Assembly: GCA_029959195.1 (NCBI GenBank) | Contig: CP114118.1 | Location: forward strand, 3,064,001 to 3,128,000 | Length of the DNA: 64,000 nucleotides | Source: Dictyophora rubrovolvata | Taxonomy: Eukaryota; Basidiomycota; Agaricomycetes; Phallales; Phallaceae | Direction: 5' to 3' | Shown here: one piece after another, positions 35,729 to 46,494 of the stretch | Layout: each line of letters begins with the position of its first letter | How positions within the stretch are numbered: position 1 is the stretch's first letter | Notes under the pieces: generated by a model | What the model was told of the DNA's origin: nothing | Database searches by the model: none | The model's input: only the letters and a program-made list of their open reading frames with translations | Program-made: the position numbers and the translations under genes

Positions 35729-36219
35729 TTACTTTATTTCTCTGATTGCGTGCTATAGACGAAGATGCAATATGTTCGTCTATCTCGTCGCACTGCTCCG
35801 CCTGTTTGTTAAAGTTTTCGTCAGCGTTTCTTGCTTCATTTTTTTTTTCAAATGATACTGCAGAGGTCACATTCATTTTTCGAAACTGCCATTACTTTAT
35901 CCTTTAAAGTCATTCCTTTTCTCTGCTCTTTAACCTTCATTCCACTCATAGGATGAAGAAAGAAATTTTGTCTACCTTTTTCTCACACATCCTCACCGCA
36001 ACTATCAATTTCTAAGGCCGGTTGTTCATCACCTGTCTTCTGATCTGTATAAATGTACTTCACAGTCTAATTTTTTTTATTTATTGTTGAATTGACTTTA
36101 CGCTTGAATGAGGGTGTTTAATATGCATGCCCATCCAGTCATACCAAACTCTTATAAGCGTAAGAAAGGTTGTAGTAAATAAATATCTCTTGAAAATCAT
36201 TCGAGAGCTCTGTCAGAAA
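35729..36219. other. Intergenic between converging genes
   Basis: AT-rich 3' flanks of two membrane-protein genes. No further structure is seen. Confidence 0.5.
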
Positions 36220-37078
36220 TTACAACTTCATCAGTCCCTCCATCTCTTCCAACTCTTTACCACCTAAATGTACGTAAATTGGGTCACTAATATTTTGTTG
36301 AAAAAAAAATAATATCATTAGAACAAGCCATTCTGTCATCGTTATGGATCGACTTACCTGGTGTAGCCGGGGATAACGTGATAAGAGGAGGGGGCTGTCC
36401 ATTATTCTCATCAGAAGTAAGCTTGACGCGCGAATAAGTAGGCGGAGCTGCCAATATCTCTGTAGAACCTGCGTAGCGAAGTGCGCGCACTTCTGCAGGG
36501 ATGGTTGACATCGTGGTGGATGCGTGAGTGGAATGTCCACCGGGAGTTTGTAAATCAATTTGCGACCATGTCTCGTCGGGCCCGGCCATGTTTGACATTA
36601 CGGAATCCTGAAGCTGTTGAACTCTGTTCTGGCTTGTGGGTGAGTTTATAGCTCGAGCACGAGTTTCAGCTCTGAAAGGGCTCAGGTTGGACAGAATGCG
36701 TTTTTTCTTATGGGCAGATACCACTGCTCTGGGAGGAGGCGCAGGGTAAAAAGTGTCGGCACCGTACGAATAAGGAACGGAGGCTATGGAGGCCACTTCA
36801 ACAGAAGTACCACCTCTTGTTTTCAACGGTGATATCTTTTCCTTTGCGTCGTCGTCGACGGATCGGTCCTTTCCGCCGTTATTTGCAAGAGGCTGCGGTC
36901 GGCCTATGCGGCGTGTTCTGATACCATCGTTCTGACGACTCCGAGCCCTCCTGCGTGCGATGAAGATAAAAATGGCCAGTAATCCAATGACTATGAGCAC
37001 TATGACTACCGCCAATACCACAGGTGCGGGGTTGCGAGTGGATCCACCAGATTCGGATTCTGTTGCAACGGGTGACAT
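36220..37078 (-). CDS. Single-pass membrane protein 2
   Basis: Exons are 37078-36358 and 36263-36220, giving 254 aa. A short Ser/Thr/Asn outer end (17 residues) precedes one helix at 18-40 (VVLAVVIVLIVIGLLAIFIF), then a strong basic stop (ARRRARSRQ). The cytosolic region is disordered with PAPPP, Ser/Thr and Pro clusters. The short last exon encodes GGKELEEMEGLMKL, chosen because it gives an open frame in the right phase; an alternative acceptor gives a different short end. No named domain. The general plan resembles the neighbours at 34258-35728 and 37907-39193, without clear sequence identity. Confidence 0.75.
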
Positions 37079-37906
37079 TATAAAAAAATAGAATTAACAG
37101 AATTAAAAGGCTAAATAGGGTAGGATCAGGAGGAAGAAATGAAAATTTAAATAATGAAGCTGGAGGAGAAAGAAAAGAAGAGGTTTTATACAACAAATGA
37201 AAGGAAAGGGGTGTGTACACAGGTCAAAGCTAATCCAGGGGCATCGTTGACCGAAGGTTGGCTCCTCAGATTCTAGGTGTGTCATGCATGCCACGTATGC
37301 CCACTGTCCGTAATGACATACATGCTTGTCAAGGCTTTCGTCATGAGTGCAAAAGTAATGAAGTAATTGTGCTAGAGTGAACAAGAAACTTATAGGACCT
37401 TGGGACATAGTGCGTTGAGTAGCTTCACGCACGGCCTCGGGCTATCTATGCCAATTGTACTCACGCCATGTCATTGGAAGGGTCGGACCTAGACCGACAA
37501 AATCCCATCATGAACATGTACATATGTATGCACCACAATCATATCCAGGTTCAAGTGAGCAATTAATGTTGCGACTTTTTGAGTTTAGATGAATACAGCG
37601 CAGTCCCAAACGTGAACTTCCGAGGAAGAAGACTTTCGGTATCGCGATATTTTTGTGGTAGGCACAACCCTAAACACCGTAAGCAATTTTCAGTCACGTA
37701 TAATCTCCTTTACTTTCAAATAAAATACATACATCACCGCCCGTATAACATTAAATACAAAGTCTCTGTGTAAGTGTAATAGTGAACCAAATTTTAAATT
37801 TTTAGAGCATATGAAACTCTAAGCGCCCGAATAACACGCTGAGCTCGATACCGTTTTTATGCAATCACCCTACTTTCGAAACCAAAATCCTCCACGATAG
37901 AACATT
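37079..37906. other. Intergenic, 0.8 kb
   Basis: Upstream of single-pass protein 2 and downstream of single-pass protein 3. The small ORFs look accidental. Confidence 0.45.
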
Positions 37907-39193
37907 TCAGCTGGGGTCAAAGTTCTGCGGTGGACTAGTAGTTGAAGGGGGAAGAGGAAAGTCAGCAGTGAGTCGCTGAAAAAACGTGTTGGTCATCGAT
38001 GATCGCGATGATATTTCTCCAGACGTGTATAGCGAAGGGGACGTAAAAGGAGTGGTGAGTGCTATTCCTATTGAGCCATCTGTCTCGGATCGCGTAGAGG
38101 CGTGTCCAGAAGACAGAGTTGAAACTCTCCTGTTGTTGGTATCATCATTAAACAGGGCCGGGGAATCAATAGCTCTGATGAGTTCGGCTATTGCCCGGGC
38201 TTCGCGTGAACGGCTACGAGTTACTGCAGGAGGTGGAGGTAGCGGCAATACTTCCGACGAATGGTTGTTTAACCTGACGACTTGTGTAGGATTCCTGCCA
38301 AGGCTCAACCGAGGCTGCAATGAAACGGGAATGGAGATGTTAGGTTCAGTGGGTGTAACAAAAACCGCACGTGGATCGACCGCTTTGTGACTTCGCTCAT
38401 CTGGGTCGGAGTCGTATACGCTGGGTGAGCTATTAGATGAACCAGTAACGTGCAGTACGGGCATATTACCACTCGTACTTGATGGGAAAGGTTGCTGAGC
38501 TCGTGGAGAAGGTACTACATCTTCATAGTATGCGCTCGAGTAGTGCTGCTGGGTCGGTGGGACTGGATAGTCGTGAGGCACTAGACTTTTTAGTAATGCC
38601 AGGCCATCTATCGCTTGTGAAGTGCGAAATGGGTTGGACCGGGGACGTATTGAGACCGGTGAGTCGAATAGATGGTGTGTAGGAATGGGAATCTCGAGAA
38701 CGGATAGTGCATTGGAAGGTCTACTTCTTGTTGTAGTAGCTATGCGACTGTCCGAGGACGTCCAGTCTGAATTAAGTCTCGACCACGGCGTATACTTGAT
38801 CTCCTGCACCTTTTTGCGTTGACGATATCTCCACAATAGAACACCGAGCACAAAAACCAAGATGAGAAATGCTGACCCTCCCACTGAGATGCCCACAATA
38901 GCGCCATTGCTGAGGATAGCGGAGTCGCTTGTAATGGGAGCGCTCCTCGATGGTATATTTGATGTAACTATTGTAGGCGGGCTTGTCACGATGGCAGTGG
39001 ATGTGGAAACAGTTATTTCGGTTTCGGTTTCAGTTTCAGTTTCGGTTTCGGTTGCGGATGAAGAATCAAACGGTTGTGTGGTAGTAATATTAGGTACGCT
39101 TGTACAATTTCCATGACTCAGGCAAGAATAGTCGCACTCAAGATCCCGTCCATGACATCGGAAGAAAAGACTCGATAAAGATCGTGGAGCCAT
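37907..39193 (-). CDS. Ser/Thr-rich single-pass membrane protein 3
   Basis: This single exon gives 428 aa from the ATG at 39193. The outer part begins with a Cys-containing stretch (CHGRDLECDYSCLSHGNC), then Ser/Thr-rich sequence with a TETETE run from a hexamer microsatellite. One helix lies at about 97-121 (GAIVGISVGGSAFLILVFVL), followed by WRYRQRKK. The cytosolic part of about 300 residues is disordered, rich in Ser and Pro, with many Arg-X-X-Ser sites. The same open frame continues upstream into a hydrophobic run (FSVFLFFLSFF) without an ATG, so a missed upstream exon carrying a signal peptide is possible. No named domain. Confidence 0.8.
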   Translation of the reverse strand: MAPRSLSSLFFRCHGRDLECDYSCLSHGNCTSVPNITTTQPFDSSSATETETETETETEITVSTSTAIVTSPPTIVTSNIPSRSAPITSDSAILSNGAIVGISVGGSAFLILVFVLGVLLWRYRQRKKVQEIKYTPWSRLNSDWTSSDSRIATTTRSRPSNALSVLEIPIPTHHLFDSPVSIRPRSNPFRTSQAIDGLALLKSLVPHDYPVPPTQQHYSSAYYEDVVPSPRAQQPFPSSTSGNMPVLHVTGSSNSSPSVYDSDPDERSHKAVDPRAVFVTPTEPNISIPVSLQPRLSLGRNPTQVVRLNNHSSEVLPLPPPPAVTRSRSREARAIAELIRAIDSPALFNDDTNNRRVSTLSSGHASTRSETDGSIGIALTTPFTSPSLYTSGEISSRSSMTNTFFQRLTADFPLPPSTTSPPQNFDPS

Positions 39194-39951
39194 ATAAGTA
39201 GGAGAAAAGAAAGAAAGAAAAAAAAGAAAAACAGAAAAGCACAAAAAAAATTAAGAGTTTGGGAGTTTAAGAAAAGAAACAAATTAAAAAGGCATAAGAT
39301 ACCGGCGGGGTTGAAGTGAGATGGAAGGGGAGAGGAGAGAAAGAGGACTGGCCTATTAGACTTGAGAAAGTGAAATCTAATTGAACTGAAGAGCGCGGCA
39401 CTGGCTAACCGGGGTCCCGACGTTACTGGCATCATGATGGTGATGCGCGAAGTTTGCCTCTCTCCAGTGAAAGGTGGGATACATACATATCTATTGCAGT
39501 AAAAACTGATGGGGGCACACCTTGTAAACGAAATGTCTAACAGTTGCCAGGGAACGCTGTTTCCGAGTGGAGTACAAGATGAGGCATCCTCAATATAACA
39601 GTGGGATCTACTCGTGTATTGTTGTAAATCTAAATCTTGGTTAATTCCAAGACATCGGCCGACCAGAACGAGATGCGGTCGTGGCTTGGAAGAGATATCC
39701 CGCTGCTGACGATGGTTGATCAATAAATTCAATAGTATTAGCCAAAAGCGAATGTGTGGGCCAGTATATCAGAGAAATAAATACAGATCGACTATCAACG
39801 AACGAGTGGTAAATCCGAATTTGGAGGAATTCTTGTTCTTGTATCGCATTGAAATTGCGTGCATCGCCCGTGAAAATAAAATGAAATTGGTTGAATCCGA
39901 CACTGTGGGTGTCTATGGGGCGTTTGGAGCCCCAATGTCACACGACCCAAC
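39194..39951. other. Divergent promoter region, 0.76 kb
   Basis: It separates single-pass protein 3 (-) and the DUF2415 gene (+). The left part is purine-rich on the plus strand (39200-39300), a pyrimidine tract in the direction of transcription of the minus gene. Confidence 0.5.
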
Positions 39952-42480
39952 ATGTCACAAAGCATATGTGCTCTCTTGGCCATGACTAGGACATTGGACG
40001 GTTCACAGCCGGACGGGTTTCAAGAAACTCACAACTCCAATTCATTCAAGCGAAGTTTGCTACTACCAAATCATACGGCCACTGCATTTGCACGGCCGAC
40101 CATCCCACACTCGTACGTGAAAACCGTTTACTTGTATGACACAAATAATCAGTATATATATTCCATACAAATGAATCTCCAGCCAACTACGGCATCTTAT
40201 CGCTTGCCCGCAACGACGTGGTATTGTCTATTATGTTAGTGGGAACTCGATTGTTGAAAGAGACTTACTTCATCCTCATCTGGTTCGTTCCTTGAACGCG
40301 ATATCAGTGTGTTTTACCTTTAAGTAACGCCTACTTTATGACAGCCTATCCGGAACGTCATAGGTCTTGACTTTCCACCAACCTGTTTTTCAGCTACAAC
40401 AGTAACATCAAATCCCCATGCCATACTATTTGCAGCGGGAGGTCAACACTCCCAGCTACACATCTCACTACATTCCTTTTCCCCTGCTACGACAACATCG
40501 CCACCACCCGATTCAACCTCAACTCCCTCACCCGATTCTGTACCCCCTCCTCCAAAGTTACTATGGAAGCATGATGGTACAAAACCCTGCGAACCCTTTG
40601 AGATAGTCAATACCATCATGTTCACGCCCACGTCATTAACGGATGATACACGGCGATCAGGCTCTTCAGCTTCAGATTTCAGAATGGTCGTAGGCGGTAA
40701 TAATAGAGCTGTCCATTTTTATGACATTATCCTCCAACCCAATACGAAAGACAGTCAGAGAATGCAGTTGTGTGGCCAGGTCGTCCTCGAGACGTGCGTT
40801 AACCATGGTGTGTGTCTTCCTTCCACTTTTGCCGTCCATGTCCTTACTAAACACCTTTCCCGTTCTTCTTAAGTTTCCATATCGCCGAATGGACGAACTC
40901 TTTTGTGCGTCGGCGATACTTCAAAAGTCTATCTTTATCATCTTTCGCCAGGCACCAACGTTACATTCTTCCCAATCGCCACCTATGACCTACCTCGTCC
41001 CCCTCATTTCCCATACGTCTATACACTTTCACCCACCATCCCACCTTCCAATTTCATGTCCATAGCTTGCTTCAGCAGTGCCTGGTCTCCAGACTGCCTC
41101 AAATTCGCTGTTGGGTCACAAGAGGGCCAGCTGTGCGTGTGGGATGTCCGTAGCGCATGGCCCATCTTTCAGTACTGGACCCCTTACCGTGTTAATCATA
41201 AATGGAAGGAGAGTCATTGGGATAGTATGATCTCTGGATCCCATGTGTCAGCACTTGATGAGAATGGACCCGATAGTGGGATTAGGAGCGTCAAATTTAC
41301 TGGTGGAGAGTCGGGTCGGGAGCTTTTGATTTGGGTCGAGGTACGCCCTCTGCTCGACTGTCTTTTGAACTTTGTATCTCATTCTTTGTTAAAATAGCAA
41401 ACCACCAACCTACATGTTATCGATGCGCGCACCTTTGATTTGTCGACACACAGTATTATACCCTTTCCCGATTTATCTCACCTCGTACCCCCGCAAGATC
41501 CTGTTCTTCTTTCATCCCCGAGTCCTTCTCTGATTGAGCTGTCTCCCGCCTCCTCTACCGACTCCTTGGTAGAGGGTAATTCATCAAGAGCAACCACAGA
41601 AACAGAAACAGGAGCAGGAACAGGAACAGCAGCAACCACGACCGCCACGACTCTTACGGATACCACTGTTGCCGCGCTCTCCCGTCGGGCTGAAGCGAGA
41701 AGCGCTGCTCGTCTATTCACGCGCACACCGTCACCGCCACCTCTTCCACCACCACCACCACTTCCAGCGGGTCCAGCTTCTGCACCTTCACCTACCTTTG
41801 AGAACGATACATGGTGGCCTGTCTCACGTCCGCCTTCTGCTCCTTCCAACATTTCTCACATCCTGAGAACACCAGGAGATATACAGCGACGACGTGAGCG
41901 GTTATCACGTCAGCGCATGAGCATAATGGAACAGCTTCAGCGCGAAGGGTCTGGCTCACCTGGGCCATCACAACCACAGCAACAACAGCAGCAACAGCGC
42001 CGCGACACCCTTAATGATTTGAGTGGCAACTTGAGTTCTAGAAATATGGCCCTACGACGAGAACGTGTCGAAGCTATGTTGGAGGCGCACCGGAATGATA
42101 GAGGGGTTGTTCTATCATCGCGTAATATGCGAGCTTTGTTACCTGCGATTACCCGCGAAGAAATATCAGCTGAAATCAGAACTTTAATTGATGATACTCG
42201 CGCGCGTATTGCTGCTTTGAATGGGGATGGGAATAATGAAGGAGAGCTGCCGCAGACTCTTCGTTCGCTTGCTGAAGAATTCGAACATGGGATTGTATCG
42301 AATAGTGCTAGTCTTTTGAACGGCGGAGCCAGTACTAGTACAGGACCTGTTCAGATTTCGGGTTTATGTTTGGACCCAACCGGTGGATGGGTCTATGTCG
42401 CCGGCTCAACAGGCATAGTAGAATGGCGAGTTCGAGAACGGGAAGAAGGGAGAGGTGGCGCTTCAAGCGGCTGGGTGTGA
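39952..42480 (+). CDS. DUF2415 WD40-like protein
   Basis: Exons are 39952-40112, 40183-40282, 40345-40807, 40874-41340 and 41398-42480, giving 757 aa; an alternative ATG at 39982 removes 10 residues. The order follows the DUF2415 family: SQLRHLIACPQRRGIVYYVS, then LLFAAGGQHSQLHISLHS. A blade reading RMVVGGNNRAVHFYDI comes next, then SISPNGRTLLCVGDTSKVYL, KFAVGSQEGQLCVWDVRSA, and the DUF2415 core RSVKFTGGESGRELLIWVEQ into NLHVIDARTF. The C-terminal 350 residues are low-complexity (Ser/Thr, PPPLPPPPP, a Gln run), with a last WD-like strand ISGLCLDPTGGWVYVAGSTG. Probably a beta-propeller scaffold. Function is not established. Confidence 0.9.
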
Positions 42481-44021
42481 TTATGGGGCTTGTTGGGGTT
42501 GCGGGTATTAATTGCTGTTTATCCTCTTTCGGCTTTTGTTTTCGTCTTATCTCGTTCTCGGCCTCGTCTGTCGCTGTCCTCTCTGGCACGAACACCTGGC
42601 CCTTTCAACCAGCTTTCTTGTTTTGGAAGATAGCGAAAGAAACCCGGTTCACACCAAAATTTAACTACATATATGGTTTGTTTTTCTTCCACCGTCTACA
42701 CCTGGATTAAGCATGCTTTCTGTCCTCCTTAACATTTACCCCTTTCACCTCGTCCTTCTGTCCTTTCCTGTTGCATGAGAAAACGGCTTTTAGTAATCAC
42801 TACGTAGGATGTGTGTTAATTTAAGTAGTTAAACAAAAATGACAATACAGTTATAAATGCTGTCATTCGCGCGCATTTTTGAGCGTATGAGTATACGTAG
42901 TCCTTACTGGTATGATCGACGTGGGTGCAGAATTAAACTTAACTAGCTTCACTGGTCTAATTGTCGTTGTGAATATCTACATTCCAGTGATTAGATACAA
43001 ATGTATTGTCTTCTACTTTCCATAAGGCAACCAATCAGGAAAGTCGCCAGAATTGACATTTACAATTACTCCCAGCGCACAGGCTTATCGATTCAGATAT
43101 TGCATGTGTGCCGTAAACTGACATTCTTTATGACTGGTTTTCCTAATCAAGTAGTATTGCATGCGATGGATGACCATCTCAATATTCAGGTACAAGCGAG
43201 TTTCTATTTTGTAACTAAAGGAGGATGCAAATTAGGAAATTCCGAGGTGTCTTCGGAATTCACAAATACCAAAAGGGGGCTGTTTCTCCTCGGAAAATTG
43301 ATATGGCTATACTGGAAAATGTATATCATGTTTTTTTTGAATGCAATATGCCCTTCACCCTTCTCCCGCAAGGGGATTTATCTCCCACGGAACTATTAAT
43401 GCAACATACAGAGAGACAAATCAAGCACCACTTTGCCAGATCTCTGAATACCTGCGCGTCAAAGTTTACAAATTAGGCTCTGTAAAATTGACTTTTCACT
43501 GATGGACATAAGAGATGAATACGACTCAACTAAAACACACAACAAAAAGAAAGAGAAGTCCAAAAAAAATGAATAAGATAAGGACAAAAAACAAATTTAC
43601 ACAATTAAGAAAAAATGGATCCGTAATACACATGTACGTGTTCTAAACAGACAAGAGGATAAAATTGGTGAAAAGTAGCTTGTTCGTTACTGCGCACACT
43701 GCGGTCGACACGAAGGGGGTGATTACGCAAAATGACATTCGAACAGAGATAAGTAAAAACGTATACAAGACCAAGATGATCCGATCTGTAAGTGAAAAAC
43801 ATGAAGAGAACAAGACGGAGAAGGTAAAAGCGAGACGACGAGTGGAAAGGACGGTGGCTTTTGATATGGATTCCAAATTTCCGGCGATAGCCGAGACAGC
43901 GCGTGCCTTGTGGGAAGGTTACACAGGAGAATAGAAGGGGAGGCGTGAATGGGAAGACGGACAAGACGAGATGGGGGAAGACGATGAAATGGTTGCTGAT
44001 AAGTTGGGAAGCCCTTGAGCA
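42481..44021. other. Intergenic, 1.5 kb, between converging genes
   Basis: ORFs such as 43001-43399 (132 codons) and the minus frame at 43605-43964 have no family resemblance and no supporting splice chain. No other structure is seen. Confidence 0.45.
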
Positions 44022-45010
44022 CTACTGGAGGTCCTCCCCGTCCACCAGTTTTTGAAATAGCTGAAGATAGGGATAGAGGTTAGCCAAATATGAATTAGGA
44101 AGATGAAGGTCAAATGAGTGCCATATAGGAAATGGCCTTACAGGGTAATAAACATCCTCGGTTTGACTCCCACTGATAGCCCATTTGCCATCCAAAAGCA
44201 CGAAAGGAACACCAGTTACACCGCTTTGTTGGGCTATTCCTGCCATGCGTTGCACTTCAGCTTTAAGCTCACTTGAAGAGAGGAAATCAAGAGCCTTTAA
44301 ACGAAGAGAAGAGGTTAAGTGTGAATAGTACGGTTATTAGTTGACTGAAAAGGACAAACTTGTGATTCAGACATTAACCCAACTTTGCTGGCATAACGAG
44401 CAAGATTCTCCTTTTTGGAAAGGTCCTCTCCACGCAAGTAGAGACCTTCAAATAGGAGATTTAGCAAAGGTCTTTGAAGTTTTTCGCGGCCGGTCTTCCA
44501 GGCTAGTAGTAGTAATCGATGACAGCCGAGTGTGTTGAAGATGAAACCATCTGGAGATCTGCATTGCAGCACACATATGTTCAGCTCAGATCCGACAGCA
44601 GACAAAAGACGACGAAAAAAAAAAGAAACGTACAAATTTATGCCCAACTCTTTGCTTCGCTGGTTCACAAGAGCTATGGCGGATTCCCATCTTCCTTCCC
44701 CATAATATTGCTTTACATACTCTTCTCGACTGATAGTTTCGTCAGGCTTCAATGTAGGATTTAGCAAGTAGGGACGATGTTCGAACTCGAATTTGACAGG
44801 GGAGTCGGCAGGGAGTTTTAACCTGTCTATTGCGATTTCCATGGCTCGCATACCGAGAAAGCACCATATGCATGCTATATCGGAGACGAAGGCGACTTTG
44901 ATAGTTCGAGGTGATGTAGATGAGGGTGGTGAATGTTTTCCATTAGTTACCGTCGTTGAAGCGAGGACTGCTGATGAGTCTGGGCAGCGTGTGACGGCAG
45001 CTTGAGACAT
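44022..45010 (-). CDS. DsbA/FrnE-like thioredoxin-fold oxidoreductase
   Basis: Exons on the minus strand are 45010-44634, 44558-44360, 44294-44142 and 44060-44022, giving 255 aa. After a 35-residue Ser/Thr-rich leader the first strand KVAFVSDIACIWCFLG carries the redox site Cys47-Ile-Trp-Cys50. The helical insertion follows (YVKQYYGEGRWESAI, NTLGCHRLLLLAWK, LLFEGLYLRGEDLS). The fold then closes with the cis-Pro loop GVTGVPFVLLDGKWAISGSQ. This order is that of the FrnE branch of the DsbA family, whose members act as thiol-disulfide enzymes. There is no clear signal peptide, so a cytosolic protein is likely. The partner is unknown. Confidence 0.9.
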
Positions 45011-46494
45011 TGTTGCAAAGATTAGGTTTGGATTTCTTCTTCCTGTAGCGCAAATTGAAGGCTTGAGATGGGACGGTTCCGAACGTTAGAGCCCGTCAGA
45101 AAGCAAAAGCACGAGTTGTCAATAAAAGGGCAAAGACAGAGACGTGTGTGTGACGGATGGGAATGACGCTCCCAAAGGGCTGCTTTGTAACCAACGAAAA
45201 CGAGCCAAGCAAATCGGGAGAAATAAGCAGATGGGGTGAAAGTTTCCGACGACGCAACTGGTAGCGGAACACCGAAGTGATGGAGTGTTGTGTGATACGT
45301 AAAGCGAAATAGATTGTTTTTCTCTTTTTGACGGGGACCCGGGAGATCAAGACATTGCAGATATTACTTATAACCAGAATAAATCCCCCCCGTGTGCTCG
45401 AGTTGTTTGTTTGGGCGTGGCGTCTTTAGTCATGCATGGCAAGCCGATTTCCCACGAGTTTATCCTAAGACACGCATGACATAATGTAGTGCTGGCGAAT
45501 GTTCACGTAAGGATAGAGACAAAAATAGAATCTGGACCTTACTAACTGACGAACCATCCGAACATTACAAACTCAAATTACACATCCCGTATCTTTTTCT
45601 GCATTGCATTGCACTCCACTCTACCGGCAGATATAGGGGCAAAGTAACGAAAACTTGTGATAAACGTGATAAACTCGGCTCTGCAGGTGCCACCCCTTAT
45701 AACTTAATGGTTTCTCTTTTTTCCCTGTGGAATTTGATAATCAGTGTTACTGCATGACATGCCAGACGTTTTCACACAGCGGGGCTATCTCAGGTAATCT
45801 TTCAACTGAGATGCTGTCGGCTCATCATAGTAGCATATCGGTCAGTAGGTTTCATTCAAATTGTTGTCATCCATGTGTAATCCGCTTGCGAGTCGGAAAA
45901 ATCAAGTGCAATCCGGTACTTTTCTGCGATGCTGACGCTACTAGGAAGTTGCGGAACTCCGATGATAGACACCCAACGCCAAACCGGATGCTGTGGTGCG
46001 TTCAGTGAGAGATGTGGCAGCACAACCTTCTTGCTGGATGACCTTGGACACCCCAAACAGCTTTGCCAATCCCATAGATAATACAACGGGATCGCTTATG
46101 TATGTCCAAACAAAAACAGTTATATTGTAACTTGCATGTAAATCGTCAGCAAATTAGGGTATTTTTCACAAACGGCTACATGAACGCGGTAAAAGTAAAA
46201 ACAAACATCAACAGAATAGGGAATAATAGTTTTAAAATCTGAACAGAACAAGATTGAGAAGAAGCATAATATCACGAACTTAGTGAACGAAACGAAATCC
46301 AAAAAATTCAAAGTTCAACAAACATGGGAATTGCATACACCAACGCCGGTCTGAATCTTACACAGGTCAGGGTAAGGGAGATCGGAGGAAAAATAACGGA
46401 AAGATGAAATAAAAGCGTAACAATAAAGAACGACATAGATGGTAGTAATAACGAAGGATATGACCGTTCGAAGGAAATCCTTACAGTCGTTAGT
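45011..46494. other. Intergenic, 1.5 kb
   Basis: Upstream of the DsbA-like gene and downstream of the SDR-like gene. No gene, repeat or RNA was recognised. Confidence 0.5.

Noticed and set aside
41478-41852. Minus-strand Gly/Val-rich ORF opposite the DUF2415 gene
   Set aside because: Shadow of the Ser/Thr/Pro-rich coding stretch on the plus strand.
43001-43399. Plus-strand ORF of 132 codons
   Set aside because: No family resemblance and low-complexity hydrophobic end; between two converging genes where 3' flanks are expected.
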